Made by a program: the position numbers and the translations under genes. This document shows, piece by piece, positions 7,505 through 15,432 of a stretch of 37,548 bases of DNA (the stretch's first letter is position 1; each line of letters starts with the position of its first letter). This DNA is from Nannocystaceae bacterium (GTDB lineage Bacteria > Myxococcota_A > Polyangia > Nannocystales > Nannocystaceae), in assembly GCA_019694555.1 (NCBI GenBank), contig JAIBBS010000072.1, positions 1-37,548 of the forward strand, written 5' to 3'. A model generated the notes under the pieces. That model was not told the origin of the DNA. It did not search any database and saw only the letters and a list, made by a program, of their open reading frames with translations.

Positions 7505-9225
7505 GCGACGCGGGCACGGCCGGCCGCGCCGGTGGGTGGTCGATCCGCGAGACGCTCGCGGGCAAGCGCGTGCTGCTGACGGGTGCTTCGGGCTTCGTCG
7601 GCAAGGTCTGGCTGGCGATGATGCTCGACCGCCTGCCGCAGATCGGTCGCATCTACGTGCTGCTGCGCGGCAAGGGCCGCGGCGCGCGCGAGCGCTTCGA
7701 GAAGATCGTCAACGAGAGCCCGGTGTTCAAGCCGCTGCACGAGGCCCAGGAAGGCCGCATGAGCGAGTTCGTGTCGCAGCGGGTCGAGGTCGTCGCGGGC
7801 GACGTCTCGGCGCCGAAGCTGGGCATGGACGACGCGACCTACGAGCGGCTGGTGGCGGACGTCGACGTCGTGCTCAACTTCGCCGGGCTGGTCGACTTCA
7901 ACCCCGACGTGCGCGACGCGCTGGCGTCGAACGTCGACGGTGCGATGCACGTGGCCGACTTCTGCGAGCGCAGCGGGCGGGCGGTGCTGCTGCACGTGTC
8001 GACCTGTTACGTCGCGGGGCACCGCGACGGCCGCGTGCCCGAGGCGCCGGTCGGCGATCGCTCGCCCGGCGGCAAGCCGCTGCAAGCCCAGGCCGAGTAC
8101 GCCGCGCTGCAGCAGCTCATCGCCGATGTCCACGCCGAGAACGACGACCCCGCGACCGAGGCGAGCCTGCGCGACGACGTGCTGCGCCGTCTGGCCGAGC
8201 GCGGGCACGAGGGCGACTACAAGCGCGTGACCGACATGGTCGGTCGACTCAAGCGCAAGCGCCTGCGCGAGAACATGGCCAAGGCCGGCACCGACCGCGC
8301 CAAGTCGCTGGGCTGGCCCAACACGTACACGTACACCAAGGCGCTGGCCGAGGCGCTGCTGCAGCAGCGGGCCGATCGCGTGCGCGTGTCGGTGCTGCGG
8401 CCGGCCATCGTCGAGAGCGCGACCGAGTTCCCGTTCGCGGGCTGGAACGAGGGCTTCAACACCTCGGGGCCGCTGGTCTACCTCGCCGGCACCTGGTTCC
8501 GCCACGTGCCCGCCGCGGCCGGCAACCCGCTCGACGTCATCCCGGTCGACTTCGTGTGCAAGGCCATCACCATCGTCGCGTGTGCGTTGCTGCGCGACGA
8601 GGCCAGCCCGGTCTACCAGTGCGGCTCGTCCGATCGGAACTTCCTCGCGATCGATCGCCTGACCGAGCTGTCGGCGCTGGGCCATCGCAAGCACCTGCGC
8701 GAGCACGGTGCCAACGCGCTGGAGAAGCTGGTGCTGTCGCGCTGGGATGCCAAGGCCGCGGACCCCGAGCACGTGCTCAACGTGACCAACATCCGCAAGC
8801 TGATGGCGCAGGTCACCCGCTACCTCAAGCACGGCCGGCCGGAGAAGATCCCGTCCGAGGTGCGCGAGTGGGCCGACGACATGTCGAAGACCACCGACAA
8901 CGGCGTGCGCAAGCTGCGACAGATCGAGGACGTGCTCGAGCTGTTCATGCCGTTCACCTACGAGCACTACTGCGTGTTCGTGTGCCGCGCGATCGATCGC
9001 CACGTGATCATCGAGCCCGAGTTCCGCTTCGCGCCCGAGACCATCGAGTGGCGCTCGTACTGGCTCGACGTCCACATGCCGGGCCTGCGCCGCTGGTGCT
9101 TCCCCGAGTACGAGGACAAGCCCAAGGAAATCTACACCCCCAAGACGCCGTTCCGACTGCTCGATCCCCCGGCCGCGGCCTCGCCGTCCGTGACGAGCAC
9201 CTCGGTCGGGGAGGTCGGCTCGTGA
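7501..9225 (+). CDS. alcohol-forming fatty acyl-CoA reductase
   Basis: A 574-residue extended-SDR reductase of the FAR family, which reduces fatty acyl-CoA with NADPH to a fatty alcohol. The N-terminal Rossmann motif is [11 protein letters not shown] (family TGxxGFxGK). The catalytic YxxxK lies in [13 protein letters not shown], preceded by the typical GWPN, and LRPAIVES follows. A basic helical insert (about residues 210-260, [12 protein letters not shown]) precedes the active site. The C-terminal part, with [14 protein letters not shown], fits a FAR C-terminal (sterile-type) domain. No signal peptide is present, so it is cytoplasmic or peripheral. It overlaps the upstream gene by 4 nt (ATGA) and the downstream gene by 4 nt (GTGA), so the three are translationally coupled. 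The alcohol could feed wax esters or the ether lipids known from myxobacteria; which one is not shown by the sequence. Confidence 0.88.
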   Translation: MSDAGTAGRAGGWSIRETLAGKRVLLTGASGFVGKVWLAMMLDRLPQIGRIYVLLRGKGRGARERFEKIVNESPVFKPLHEAQEGRMSEFVSQRVEVVAGDVSAPKLGMDDATYERLVADVDVVLNFAGLVDFNPDVRDALASNVDGAMHVADFCERSGRAVLLHVSTCYVAGHRDGRVPEAPVGDRSPGGKPLQAQAEYAALQQLIADVHAENDDPATEASLRDDVLRRLAERGHEGDYKRVTDMVGRLKRKRLRENMAKAGTDRAKSLGWPNTYTYTKALAEALLQQRADRVRVSVLRPAIVESATEFPFAGWNEGFNTSGPLVYLAGTWFRHVPAAAGNPLDVIPVDFVCKAITIVACALLRDEASPVYQCGSSDRNFLAIDRLTELSALGHRKHLREHGANALEKLVLSRWDAKAADPEHVLNVTNIRKLMAQVTRYLKHGRPEKIPSEVREWADDMSKTTDNGVRKLRQIEDVLELFMPFTYEHYCVFVCRAIDRHVIIEPEFRFAPETIEWRSYWLDVHMPGLRRWCFPEYEDKPKEIYTPKTPFRLLDPPAAASPSVTSTSVGEVGS

Positions 9226-10421
9226 GCATCTTTCTGACCGGCTCCACCGGATACATCGGTTCCTACGTCGCCCACGAGCTGCTCACGCGCACCGACGAGA
9301 CCATCGCGGTGCTGGTGCGCGCGAAGTCTGAGGCCGAGGCGCAGCAGCGGCTGTGGAAGTCGATGCAGCTGCACCTCGACTTCGACGCGTTCGCGCGCGC
9401 GCTGCCGCGGTTCGAGTTCTTCCTCGGCGATCTGACCTCCGACGATCTGGGCCTGAGCCCGGCCGCGCGCACGCGCCTGGTCGAGACCATGGGCTCGGTC
9501 ATCCACTGTGCGGCGTCGCTCAACCGCAAGTCGGACAAGGTCTGCTTCAACGTGAATCTGCGCGGCACGCTCGAGCTCATCAAGCTCGCGCGCGCGGCCC
9601 AGGATCACCACGGCTTGCGGCGCTTCAGCGACGTCTCGACCGTGGCCGTGGCCGGTCACCGCAACGCCGAGCTCGTGCAGGAGGACGACGCGGTGCAGTG
9701 GGATCGCAGCGACTACGATCCCTACGCGCGGACCAAGAAGTTCTGCGAGCACATGGTCCACGAGCTGTTGCCGGAGGTGCCCAGCACCATCTTCCGGCCC
9801 TCGATCGTGCTCGGCGACAGCCGCTTCCCCGAGACCACGCAGTTCGACATGGTCCGCGCGTTCGCGGCGCTGGCGACCATGCGCGTGCTGCCGCTGCGCA
9901 AGCAGTGGCGCGTCGACATCGTGCCGGCGAACTACGTCGGCGAGGCCATCGCGCGCATCCACCTCGATCCGTCGCCGAAGTACGGCATCTATCACCTCAG
10001 CTCGGGCGAGGGCTCGCTGACCTACGGCGAGATCGTCGACGGGCTGCACCGCGCGGGCCACCGCGCGCGCACCATCTTCGCGCCGCGGCTGGAGCGGCCG
10101 TTCGCGCTCGCGGTCGAGGCGCTGATGTCGACGCCGCGCAAGTACGGCATCGCGCCGGCGGCGTCGCTGATGAAGGTGTTCCTGCCGTATCTGACCTACG
10201 ACACGGTCTTCGCCAACCGCCGCGTGATCGAGGCGCTCGGCCACGAGCCCGCGCCCTTCACCGAGTACGCGTATCCGCTGCTGCGGTTCGCGACCGAGGG
10301 CAAGTTCACCTATCCCTATCGACCGTGGCCGGCGGACGCCGAGGCACGGATCGGCCGCGGTGCGGCGGGCGGTGCCGCGCCGGCGCGCGCAGCCATGGCC
10401 CCGCGCGGCGAGCACCCCTGA
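9222..10421 (+). CDS. extended SDR, second reductase of the FAR/thioester-reductase type
   Basis: A 399-residue NAD(P)-dependent extended SDR that starts at GTG 9222, overlapping the preceding stop by 4 nt. The Rossmann motif is [11 protein letters not shown]; the [17 protein letters not shown] and VSTVAVAG strands follow, and the active site is YARTK (YxxxK) in [11 protein letters not shown]. Order and spacing fit the NAD-binding_4 (male sterility/thioester reductase) group better than sugar epimerases. The tail ([22 protein letters not shown]) resembles the FAR C-terminal region. It may carry out another reduction on the same acyl chain, for example aldehyde to alcohol or a ketone/sterol-type reduction. 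The last 40 residues are Ala/Gly/Pro-rich and probably disordered. Substrate is unknown. Confidence 0.8.
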   Translation: MSIFLTGSTGYIGSYVAHELLTRTDETIAVLVRAKSEAEAQQRLWKSMQLHLDFDAFARALPRFEFFLGDLTSDDLGLSPAARTRLVETMGSVIHCAASLNRKSDKVCFNVNLRGTLELIKLARAAQDHHGLRRFSDVSTVAVAGHRNAELVQEDDAVQWDRSDYDPYARTKKFCEHMVHELLPEVPSTIFRPSIVLGDSRFPETTQFDMVRAFAALATMRVLPLRKQWRVDIVPANYVGEAIARIHLDPSPKYGIYHLSSGEGSLTYGEIVDGLHRAGHRARTIFAPRLERPFALAVEALMSTPRKYGIAPAASLMKVFLPYLTYDTVFANRRVIEALGHEPAPFTEYAYPLLRFATEGKFTYPYRPWPADAEARIGRGAAGGAAPARAAMAPRGEHP

Positions 10422-10432
10422 GGAGCGCACCC

Positions 10433-11881
10433 GTGGGCATCCTGTCGCGCATCAAGAACGCCTTCGATCCCGACCGCGTGCTGCAAGAGATCATGAACGG
10501 CTTCATCGAGGCCGTCGCGGTCGAGCGCGCGCTCGACGTGCGCCAGGAGACCTGGGCGCCGGGCAAGCCGCTCAAGCTCTTGTTCGCGGGCTACGTCGGC
10601 ACGCGCAACACCGGCGCCGACGTGCGTGTGGAGGAGATGATCCGCCAGATCCGCCACGTGATCGGCGACGAGCAGCTCGAGCTCACCATCATGACCGTCG
10701 ACCCCAAGCTGACCGCGGGCTACTTCCGCACGGTCCGCCAGGTCGAGCTGCCGGTGGTGTTCCCCAAGTTCCTGCACGACGAGTGCCCCAAGCACCACGG
10801 CGTCATCGCGTGCGAGGGCTCGATGTTCAAGTCGAAGTTCGCCAGCGCGCTGTCGGTGATGATGGCCGGCGCGCTCGGCATCGCCAACGCCGAGGGCAAG
10901 CTCAGCGTCGGCTACGGTGCCGAGGCCGGCAACATGACGCCGGCGCTGCGCGACTTCGTGAAGAAGCACTGCAAGCAGTCGCTGGTGATCTGCCGCAACG
11001 ATCCCTCGCGCGACGTGCTGGGCCAGCTGGGCATCCGCACCACCGGCGGGGCCGACACCGCGTGGACCTTCGAGCCCGCGCCGCTGCCGGTCGGGGCCGA
11101 GCACCTGCGCCGTGCCGGCTGGGACGGCAAGACCCCGGTGCTGGTGGTGTGCCCGATCAATCCGTTCTGGTGGCCGGTGAAGCCCGACATCGCCAAGGCC
11201 GCGGCGATGCGGCTGGTCGGGCAGTACCGCGACGAGCACTACCAGTCGATCTACTTCCATCACAGCTCGCCCGAGGCGACCGCGAAGTACGAGAACTACC
11301 TCGACGCGATCGCGACCGGCGTCGATCACTTCTGCGCGACGCGCAAGTGCTTCCCGATCCTGGTCGCGATGGAGCAGCTCGACAAGTACGCGTGCGAGGA
11401 CCTGCTGCCGCGGCTGCGCACGCCGGCGCCGATCTTCGCCAGCGACACGTACCCGATGTTCGACATGGTCAGCATCCTGCGCAACTGCACTTGGATGCTG
11501 AGCTCGCGCTTCCACGCGGTCGTGACCTCGATGCCGGGCCTGGTGGCGTCGGCCGGCATCACCATGGACGAGCGCATCCGCAACCTCATGAATGATCGCG
11601 GCCACCCGCATCTGTTCCTCGAGGTCGACGAGCCCGACCTCGCGGACAAGGTCGTGCGCGTGCTCGAGACCGTCGACCGCGACCGCGAGCAGATCCGTCA
11701 CGACATCGGCCGCGCCGTGCCCAAGCAGCTGGCGCTGATGGGCGGCATGGGCATCGATTTCATGGACGAGGTCGTGCGGCTCTATCCCGAGTTCCCGCGG
11801 CGCGAGCTGCCGCGCACGTGGCAGGCCCACCTGCCGCCGATGGAACCCGCGCTGATGAAGCTGCTCGAGACCTACGGCTGA
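10433..11881 (+). CDS. polysaccharide pyruvyl transferase-family protein
   Basis: A 482-residue protein starting at GTG 10433, 11 nt after the previous stop, with a GAGGAG-like ribosome binding site. It has hallmarks of the PS_pyruv_trans (CsaB-like) family: the N-terminal FAGYVGTRNTGADVRVEEMI strand-turn, the central SLVICRNDPSRDVLGQLGI with the following DTAWTFEPA, and the C-terminal SSRFHAVVTSMPGLVAS with its conserved Arg/His. Family members add pyruvate ketals from PEP to glycans, and relatives have other GT-B roles. It is longer than usual (family often 300-400). Three Cys lie close together around HDECPKHHGVIACEG and CATRKCFP. No glycan genes are near. As the last gene of a fatty alcohol operon its acceptor may be a lipid-linked molecule, which is inference. 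Confidence 0.75.
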   Translation: MGILSRIKNAFDPDRVLQEIMNGFIEAVAVERALDVRQETWAPGKPLKLLFAGYVGTRNTGADVRVEEMIRQIRHVIGDEQLELTIMTVDPKLTAGYFRTVRQVELPVVFPKFLHDECPKHHGVIACEGSMFKSKFASALSVMMAGALGIANAEGKLSVGYGAEAGNMTPALRDFVKKHCKQSLVICRNDPSRDVLGQLGIRTTGGADTAWTFEPAPLPVGAEHLRRAGWDGKTPVLVVCPINPFWWPVKPDIAKAAAMRLVGQYRDEHYQSIYFHHSSPEATAKYENYLDAIATGVDHFCATRKCFPILVAMEQLDKYACEDLLPRLRTPAPIFASDTYPMFDMVSILRNCTWMLSSRFHAVVTSMPGLVASAGITMDERIRNLMNDRGHPHLFLEVDEPDLADKVVRVLETVDRDREQIRHDIGRAVPKQLALMGGMGIDFMDEVVRLYPEFPRRELPRTWQAHLPPMEPALMKLLETYG

Positions 11882-11908
11882 GCCGATCCGCCAGGGTCGC
11901 AGCGAGCG

Positions 11909-12700
11909 TCAGGCGATCACGGCCGCATCGGCGGGCAGCCGCAGCGACATGCACGTGAGCGCGCCGTCGCCGGCGTGGATCTGCGACAGCGGCAACAGCC
12001 GCGGCAAGAGTCCGCGGCGCGCCAGCAGCTCCGCGGTGCGCGGCGCGGCGTCGGACACCAGCACGCGCTCGCCCAGCGCGAGCACGTTGGCGCCCTCGGG
12101 CTCGGGCACCAGCACCGGCTCGACCGTGAGTGTGCCCAGCTCCACGAGATCGAAGGCGCCGGGGCTGACCAGCAGCGTCTGCGCGTCGGCGAGCGTGCAC
12201 GCGGACTTGAGGTGCAGGCCCTCGCGGACCTCGATGCCGACCGCGCGCAGGCCCGCGCCGTGGGCGAAGCGCGCGAGCGTCTCGAGCCCGGCGCGGTTGG
12301 TGCGGGCCGACAGCCCGACCACCAGCGCATCGCCGCAGCGCAGCACGTCGCCGCCATCGAGCATGGCCGGCGGCAGCATGGTCTCGACCGCGACGTGGCG
12401 CTGCAGCGCCTGCGCGACCGAGCTGGTCTCGACGCGGCGTGACGGCGCGCCGGGGATCGTGACGAGCGCACGATCGTGCAGCACGACGGCGGTGTCCTCC
12501 ACGAACACCGCATCGGCCGCGAGCGGCAGCGGCGGCAGCCACTCGATGGTCACGCCCGCCTCGCGCAACGCGCGGACGTAGCCCTCGTGTTGCTGCACCG
12601 CGGTGGCGACGTCGATCGGCACCGGGTCGCGGCGCAGGCAGCTGGCGTAGCGCAGCGAGGGCGCGCGCACCAGCGCGCGACGGGGCGAGGACAGGTGCAT
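11909..12700 (-). CDS. dimethylarginine dimethylaminohydrolase/arginine deiminase-like amidinotransferase
   Basis: A 263-residue cytoplasmic protein of the DDAH-type branch of the guanidino-modifying superfamily, whose members hydrolyse methylated arginines to citrulline plus methylamine. Family motifs are in order: FVEDTAVVL (Glu68, Asp69), MLDGGDVL, GLHLKSACT (His163, the catalytic His) and a C-terminal TCMSLRLP with Cys250 as candidate nucleophile. Length is typical (about 255-285). ATG 12700 gives MHLSSPRRALVR, the usual short lead-in before the substrate-loop region. The gene converges on the lipid operon with 27 nt between stops and is divergent from the Ser/Ala-rich lipoprotein at 12831. 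It could act on dimethylarginine or on free arginine-like substrates; citrullination of protein is less likely. Confidence 0.85.
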   Translation of the reverse strand: MHLSSPRRALVRAPSLRYASCLRRDPVPIDVATAVQQHEGYVRALREAGVTIEWLPPLPLAADAVFVEDTAVVLHDRALVTIPGAPSRRVETSSVAQALQRHVAVETMLPPAMLDGGDVLRCGDALVVGLSARTNRAGLETLARFAHGAGLRAVGIEVREGLHLKSACTLADAQTLLVSPGAFDLVELGTLTVEPVLVPEPEGANVLALGERVLVSDAAPRTAELLARRGLLPRLLPLSQIHAGDGALTCMSLRLPADAAVIA

Positions 12701-12830
12701 GCACCACGAGCGTGACAGCTTTTGCGCGCGCGTGGCCGGGATCACAGGCGGTGTGAAAAACCACGGAACCGCGGGCGGGCTTTCCCAACGTGCCGCGAAG
12801 GAGCGGCGGGGTTGGCCCGCCGGACGAGCG

Positions 12831-13526
12831 ATGACCTTCAGCCCCCTCACCACCCTGTCGTGCCTTGCCCTGGTGTTGTCCGCCTGCGTGATCTCCGGTG
12901 ACGACGGCGACGCGAGCGCGTCGGCGTCCGCATCGGCGAGTGCGAGCGCGAGCGCCACCGTCGGCGATTCCGGCGGAGACTCCGGCAGCGAAGGCTCGGC
13001 CTCGGCCAGCGCCAGTGCCAGCGCCTCCGCGAGCGACTCGCAGACCGCGTCGGACAGTGCGAGCGCGAGCGCGACCGACAGCGCCAGCGGCACCGACAGC
13101 GCCAGCGCCACCGACAGTGCCACGGACACCGCGACCGACACGGCGACCGCGACCGCGACCGACAGCGAGAGCGCCAGCGCCAGCGCCAGTGCGAGCGCCA
13201 GCGACAGCGTCGGCACCGACGGCACCGGCGGGCTCGAGCCCGACTGCGATCAGGGCGGCTGCTACCAGGAGTGCCCCGCCGGCACCGAATGCGTGTTCAC
13301 GTGCGACGGCGGCGGCTGTCAACAGACCTGCGACGCGGACGCGACCTGCACGCTGTCGTGCGCCGGCGGTGGCTGCGAAGTCGAGTGCGCGGCGGGCTCG
13401 TCGTGCGACATCGACTGCGACGGCGACGTCGCAGGCTGTGCCGTGACCTGCGATCCGACCACGGTTGCGTGCGACGTCACCTGCGACGGCGGCACGCCGT
13501 GCACCTGCAACGCGGTGCCGTGCTAG
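12831..13526 (+). CDS. lipoprotein with Ser/Ala/Asp repeat stalk and 20-Cys domain
   Basis: A 231-residue lipoprotein (lipobox VLSAC, Cys19) with two unusual parts. Residues about 25-140 are almost only Ser, Ala, Asp and Thr in short SASA, TDSA and TATA runs, probably an extended acidic stalk. Residues about 145-231 contain 20 Cys in a regular pattern in which CxxxC alternates with spacers of about 4-6 residues (CDGGGCQQTC, CAGGGCEVEC). A regular Cys ladder of this kind suggests a small disulphide-stabilised solenoid or repeat fold. No enzyme motif is visible. ATG 12831 is chosen because it starts the signal peptide. It is probably a surface-displayed structural or adhesive protein, which is inference. 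Confidence 0.75.
   Translation: MTFSPLTTLSCLALVLSACVISGDDGDASASASASASASASATVGDSGGDSGSEGSASASASASASASDSQTASDSASASATDSASGTDSASATDSATDTATDTATATATDSESASASASASASDSVGTDGTGGLEPDCDQGGCYQECPAGTECVFTCDGGGCQQTCDADATCTLSCAGGGCEVECAAGSSCDIDCDGDVAGCAVTCDPTTVACDVTCDGGTPCTCNAVPC
12905..13215 (+). repeat. low-complexity Ser/Ala/Asp codon repeat
   Basis: Degenerate short repeats of GCGAGC, GCCAGC and GCCACCGACAGC encode the stalk of the lipoprotein at 12831. Synonymous variation is high, which suggests an old repeat kept for the protein it encodes. The units are too short and imperfect for a CRISPR array. Confidence 0.75.
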
Positions 13527-13548
13527 TGACGTCCGTGGGCGTTGTTGG

Positions 13549-13554
13549 TAGCAT
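13549..13554 (+). promoter_or_regulatory. -10-like element TAGCAT
   Basis: TAGCAT ends 9 nt before ATG 13564, the same spacing as at 2075 and 23834. A transcript would start 2-3 nt before the ATG, and no ribosome binding site fits in that space. TTGTTG at 13542 is too close to be a standard -35. Confidence 0.4.
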
Positions 13555-13563
13555 CGCGCCCCG

Positions 13564-13848
13564 ATGAACCGCGTGCTGTTGTTCGTGCCCCTGGTGCTCG
13601 CGCTCTCGTGCGAGAAGAAGTCGACGACCCCGCCGGAGTTCGTGCCCGAGAAGGCCACGCACACCACCGATCCGACCGGGGCCGAGTGTGTCGCCCAGTG
13701 CCTCGAGGGCGACAACTTCAAGGACCAGGAGCTCGATCAGCGCGAAGCCTCGTGCAAGGCCGAGTGCCCCGATCCGTCGGCGACCCCGGCCCAGGGCGAG
13801 GGCGGCGAGGCGCCCGCGAGCGACGGCGAGGCCGCCGCGGAGGGCTGA
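13564..13848 (+). CDS. small lipoprotein
   Basis: A 94-residue lipoprotein with a clean signal (MNRVLLFVPLVLALSC, lipobox Cys16). The mature part is short, acidic and largely disordered. It has a central Cys-containing segment, ECVAQCLEGDNFKDQELDQREASCKAEC, whose two C-x3-C pairs (ECVAQC, SCKAEC) could form a helical hairpin held by disulphides. No family is recognised. It lies 37 nt after the Cys-rich lipoprotein gene and just before the tandem 47-nt repeat. The stop is at 13846-13848. Confidence 0.7.
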   Translation: MNRVLLFVPLVLALSCEKKSTTPPEFVPEKATHTTDPTGAECVAQCLEGDNFKDQELDQREASCKAECPDPSATPAQGEGGEAPASDGEAAAEG

Positions 13849-13850
13849 GA

Positions 13851-13944
13851 GTCGCGAAGCGACTGAAAAGAGAGGGGTCCCGTGACCGGCTCGGCCGGTC
13901 GCGGAGCGACTGGAAAGCGAGGGGTCCCGCGACCGGCTCGGCCG
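13851..13944 (+). repeat. tandem pair of 47-nt double-hairpin repeats
   Basis: Two exact-length units, 13851-13897 and 13898-13944, are identical at 43 of 47 positions. Each has a GTCGC/GCGAC hairpin (loop GAA or GGA region), a GAGGGGTCCC core, and a CCGGC-TCG-GCCGG hairpin. A third copy lies inverted at 5267-5313. They begin 2 nt after the small lipoprotein stop and lie before the sigma factor gene, so they could act as terminator, RNA-stability or REP-like elements. Confidence 0.8.
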
Positions 13945-14000
13945 GGCAATCGACTCCACGGGCGTACGGCCCGTCCGCGGCGCGCGAGCTTTGTCGGCCC

Positions 14001-14615
14001 GTGCGCCGCGGCTATGCTGGCGTCATCGACGACGCCGAAGAACTCGAGCTGCTGCAGCGCTGGCGCGCCGGGGACGGTGACGCTGGCTCGGCGCTGATCC
14101 GGCGGCACTTCGCCGCCGTGTTCCGCTACTTCGCGAGCCAGCTCGACGAGCTCGCCGCGGAGGACCTGACGCAGCGGACCTTCGAGGCGTGCATCGACGG
14201 CCGCGATCGCATCGAGGGCGGGCTGCGGGCCTACCTGTTCGGCGTCGCGCGCAACCAGCTGGCGCTGCACCTGCGCCAGGCGATGCCGCGACGCGGTGAT
14301 GTGGCGCCGTCGCAGGTCGAGCTGCCGGACCCGGCGACCTCGCCGAGCGCTGCGCTGCGCGACGCAGAGCACGCCCACGTGTTCCTGCAGGCGTTGACGA
14401 AGCTGTCCGACAAGCTGCGCGAGGTCATCGAGCTGTACTACCGCGACGAGCTCGACGTCCGCGCCATCGCGACGCGACTGGGCATCTCGACCGGTACGGT
14501 GAAGAGCCGCTTGTTCCGCGCACGCGAGCAGCTGATCGAAGAGATCCGCGCGCTGCACCTGCCCGCAGCGCTCGAGCGCAGCAGCCTCGCGGCGCTGGGC
14601 GACGTCGAGCCCTGA
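14001..14615 (+). CDS. ECF-type RNA polymerase sigma-70 factor
   Basis: About 204 residues with both conserved sigma regions. Region 2 is FRYFASQLDELAAEDLTQRTFEACIDG followed by LRAYLFGVARNQLALHLRQ. Region 4 is a helix-turn-helix (LREVIELYYRDELDVRAIATRLGISTGTVKSRLFRAREQL). A Pro/Ala-rich linker joins them and no region 3 is seen, as in ECF factors. It would direct polymerase to alternative promoters. No ATG is available near the N-terminus; GTG 14001 is the first conventional start, but a -10-like box inside this segment suggests a later start near ATC 14025 (IDDAEELELL). No anti-sigma with a membrane segment lies beside it; the next gene encodes a soluble helical protein. Confidence 0.85.
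   Translation: MRRGYAGVIDDAEELELLQRWRAGDGDAGSALIRRHFAAVFRYFASQLDELAAEDLTQRTFEACIDGRDRIEGGLRAYLFGVARNQLALHLRQAMPRRGDVAPSQVELPDPATSPSAALRDAEHAHVFLQALTKLSDKLREVIELYYRDELDVRAIATRLGISTGTVKSRLFRAREQLIEEIRALHLPAALERSSLAALGDVEP
14013..14018 (+). promoter_or_regulatory. -10-like element TATGCT near the sigma factor start
   Basis: TATGCT is a good -10 match. It lies inside the frame if the sigma gene starts at GTG 14001. If used as a promoter, transcription would begin near 14025, at an in-frame ATC, so the annotated start would be too early. Confidence 0.35.
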
Positions 14616-14691
14616 GGTGCCCCGAGAGCCCTGCGCCGCGCGTGGGCGCGGCCGCGCAGCGACTGCGGCCGCGGCGTGCACGACCGCGCGC

Positions 14692-14697
14692 TACGCT
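14692..14697 (+). promoter_or_regulatory. -10-like element TACGCT
   Basis: TACGCT ends 23 nt before ATG 14721. Unlike the very close elements elsewhere, it leaves room for the ribosome binding site GGCAGGAG at 14707-14714. Confidence 0.4.
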
Positions 14698-14720
14698 GGA
14701 TCCCTGGCAGGAGCGAGGGC

Positions 14721-15338
14721 ATGGAATCGATCCGCGAGAGCATCGTCGACAGCATCGCGCAGCGCTTCGAGGCCGACCGGCAGAGCCTGGTGCGCGCGCT
14801 GACCGAGGTCGCCCGCAGGATCGCACCCCACGCCGGCCCTGCGACACGCGAGGCGCTGGTCCGCAGTGTCGGCGAAGCGATGTTGCGCGACGCACCGCGC
14901 GAGCCCGACGACGACCGCCAGAGCCTGGTCGATCGTGTGGCGCAGCAGTGTGCCGTCGGCGGCGGCGCGGCGATCGAGCTCGTGCAGTCGACGCTGCTGG
15001 CCCTGACGCGCGCGTTGGGTCCGGAAGCAGCGCAGCGGCTGCATCGCGAGCTGCCGCCGAGCTGGGTCGAGTGGCTCGACGATCCCCACGCGGTGCAAGG
15101 CGATCGCCGCGGCGCCGCGCCGCGCGTCGTCGCAGCGGGCGAGGGCACGACGTTGGCGACGGGCCGCCCCGGCGGCGCGCGACCGCTGGCCGACGCGAGC
15201 GCACCCGCGGGCCACGGCGAATCGATCGCGGGCAGCGACCAGCCCCACGCCGGTCGCACGCTCGCGACCAGCCAGGGCACCCCGGATCGCGCGGTCGCGT
15301 CGGGTCGGCCGCCGCGGGGCGGTCGCGAGGACCGCTGA
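14721..15338 (+). CDS. DUF2267-like helical protein with disordered C-terminus
   Basis: A 205-residue soluble protein. Residues 1-125 are predicted all-helical and Ala/Arg/Leu-rich. The segment VQSTLLALTRALGPEAAQRLHRELPPSWVEWL resembles the DUF2267 pattern (helix, paired acidic/Ala turn, ELPxx), and an earlier RQSLVRALTEVARRIAP segment may be a diverged half-repeat. Residues about 130-205 are Gly/Ala/Arg/Pro-rich and likely disordered. Function of DUF2267 proteins is unknown. ATG 14721 has a good ribosome binding site. The gene follows the sigma factor by about 105 nt but has its own promoter-like element, so co-regulation is uncertain. Confidence 0.6.
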   Translation: MESIRESIVDSIAQRFEADRQSLVRALTEVARRIAPHAGPATREALVRSVGEAMLRDAPREPDDDRQSLVDRVAQQCAVGGGAAIELVQSTLLALTRALGPEAAQRLHRELPPSWVEWLDDPHAVQGDRRGAAPRVVAAGEGTTLATGRPGGARPLADASAPAGHGESIAGSDQPHAGRTLATSQGTPDRAVASGRPPRGGREDR

Positions 15339-15432
15339 GGGCGGCCGGCGTCGCGGTTCGCAACATCGCAGCCCGCCGCTTCGCACCTCGACCGGGCGCG
15401 TTGTCGCGCGGGCTGCGGTCGAACTGCTGCGG

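Noticed and set aside
9222..10421. Sugar epimerase linked to the pyruvyl transferase-like gene
   Set aside because: Its spacing, IHCAASLN segment and C-terminal region fit the reductase (male sterility/thioester reductase) branch better than nucleotide-sugar epimerases.
12905..13215. CRISPR-like or satellite array
   Set aside because: Repeats are 3-12 nt, imperfect and in frame for Ser/Ala/Asp; they encode a lipoprotein stalk.
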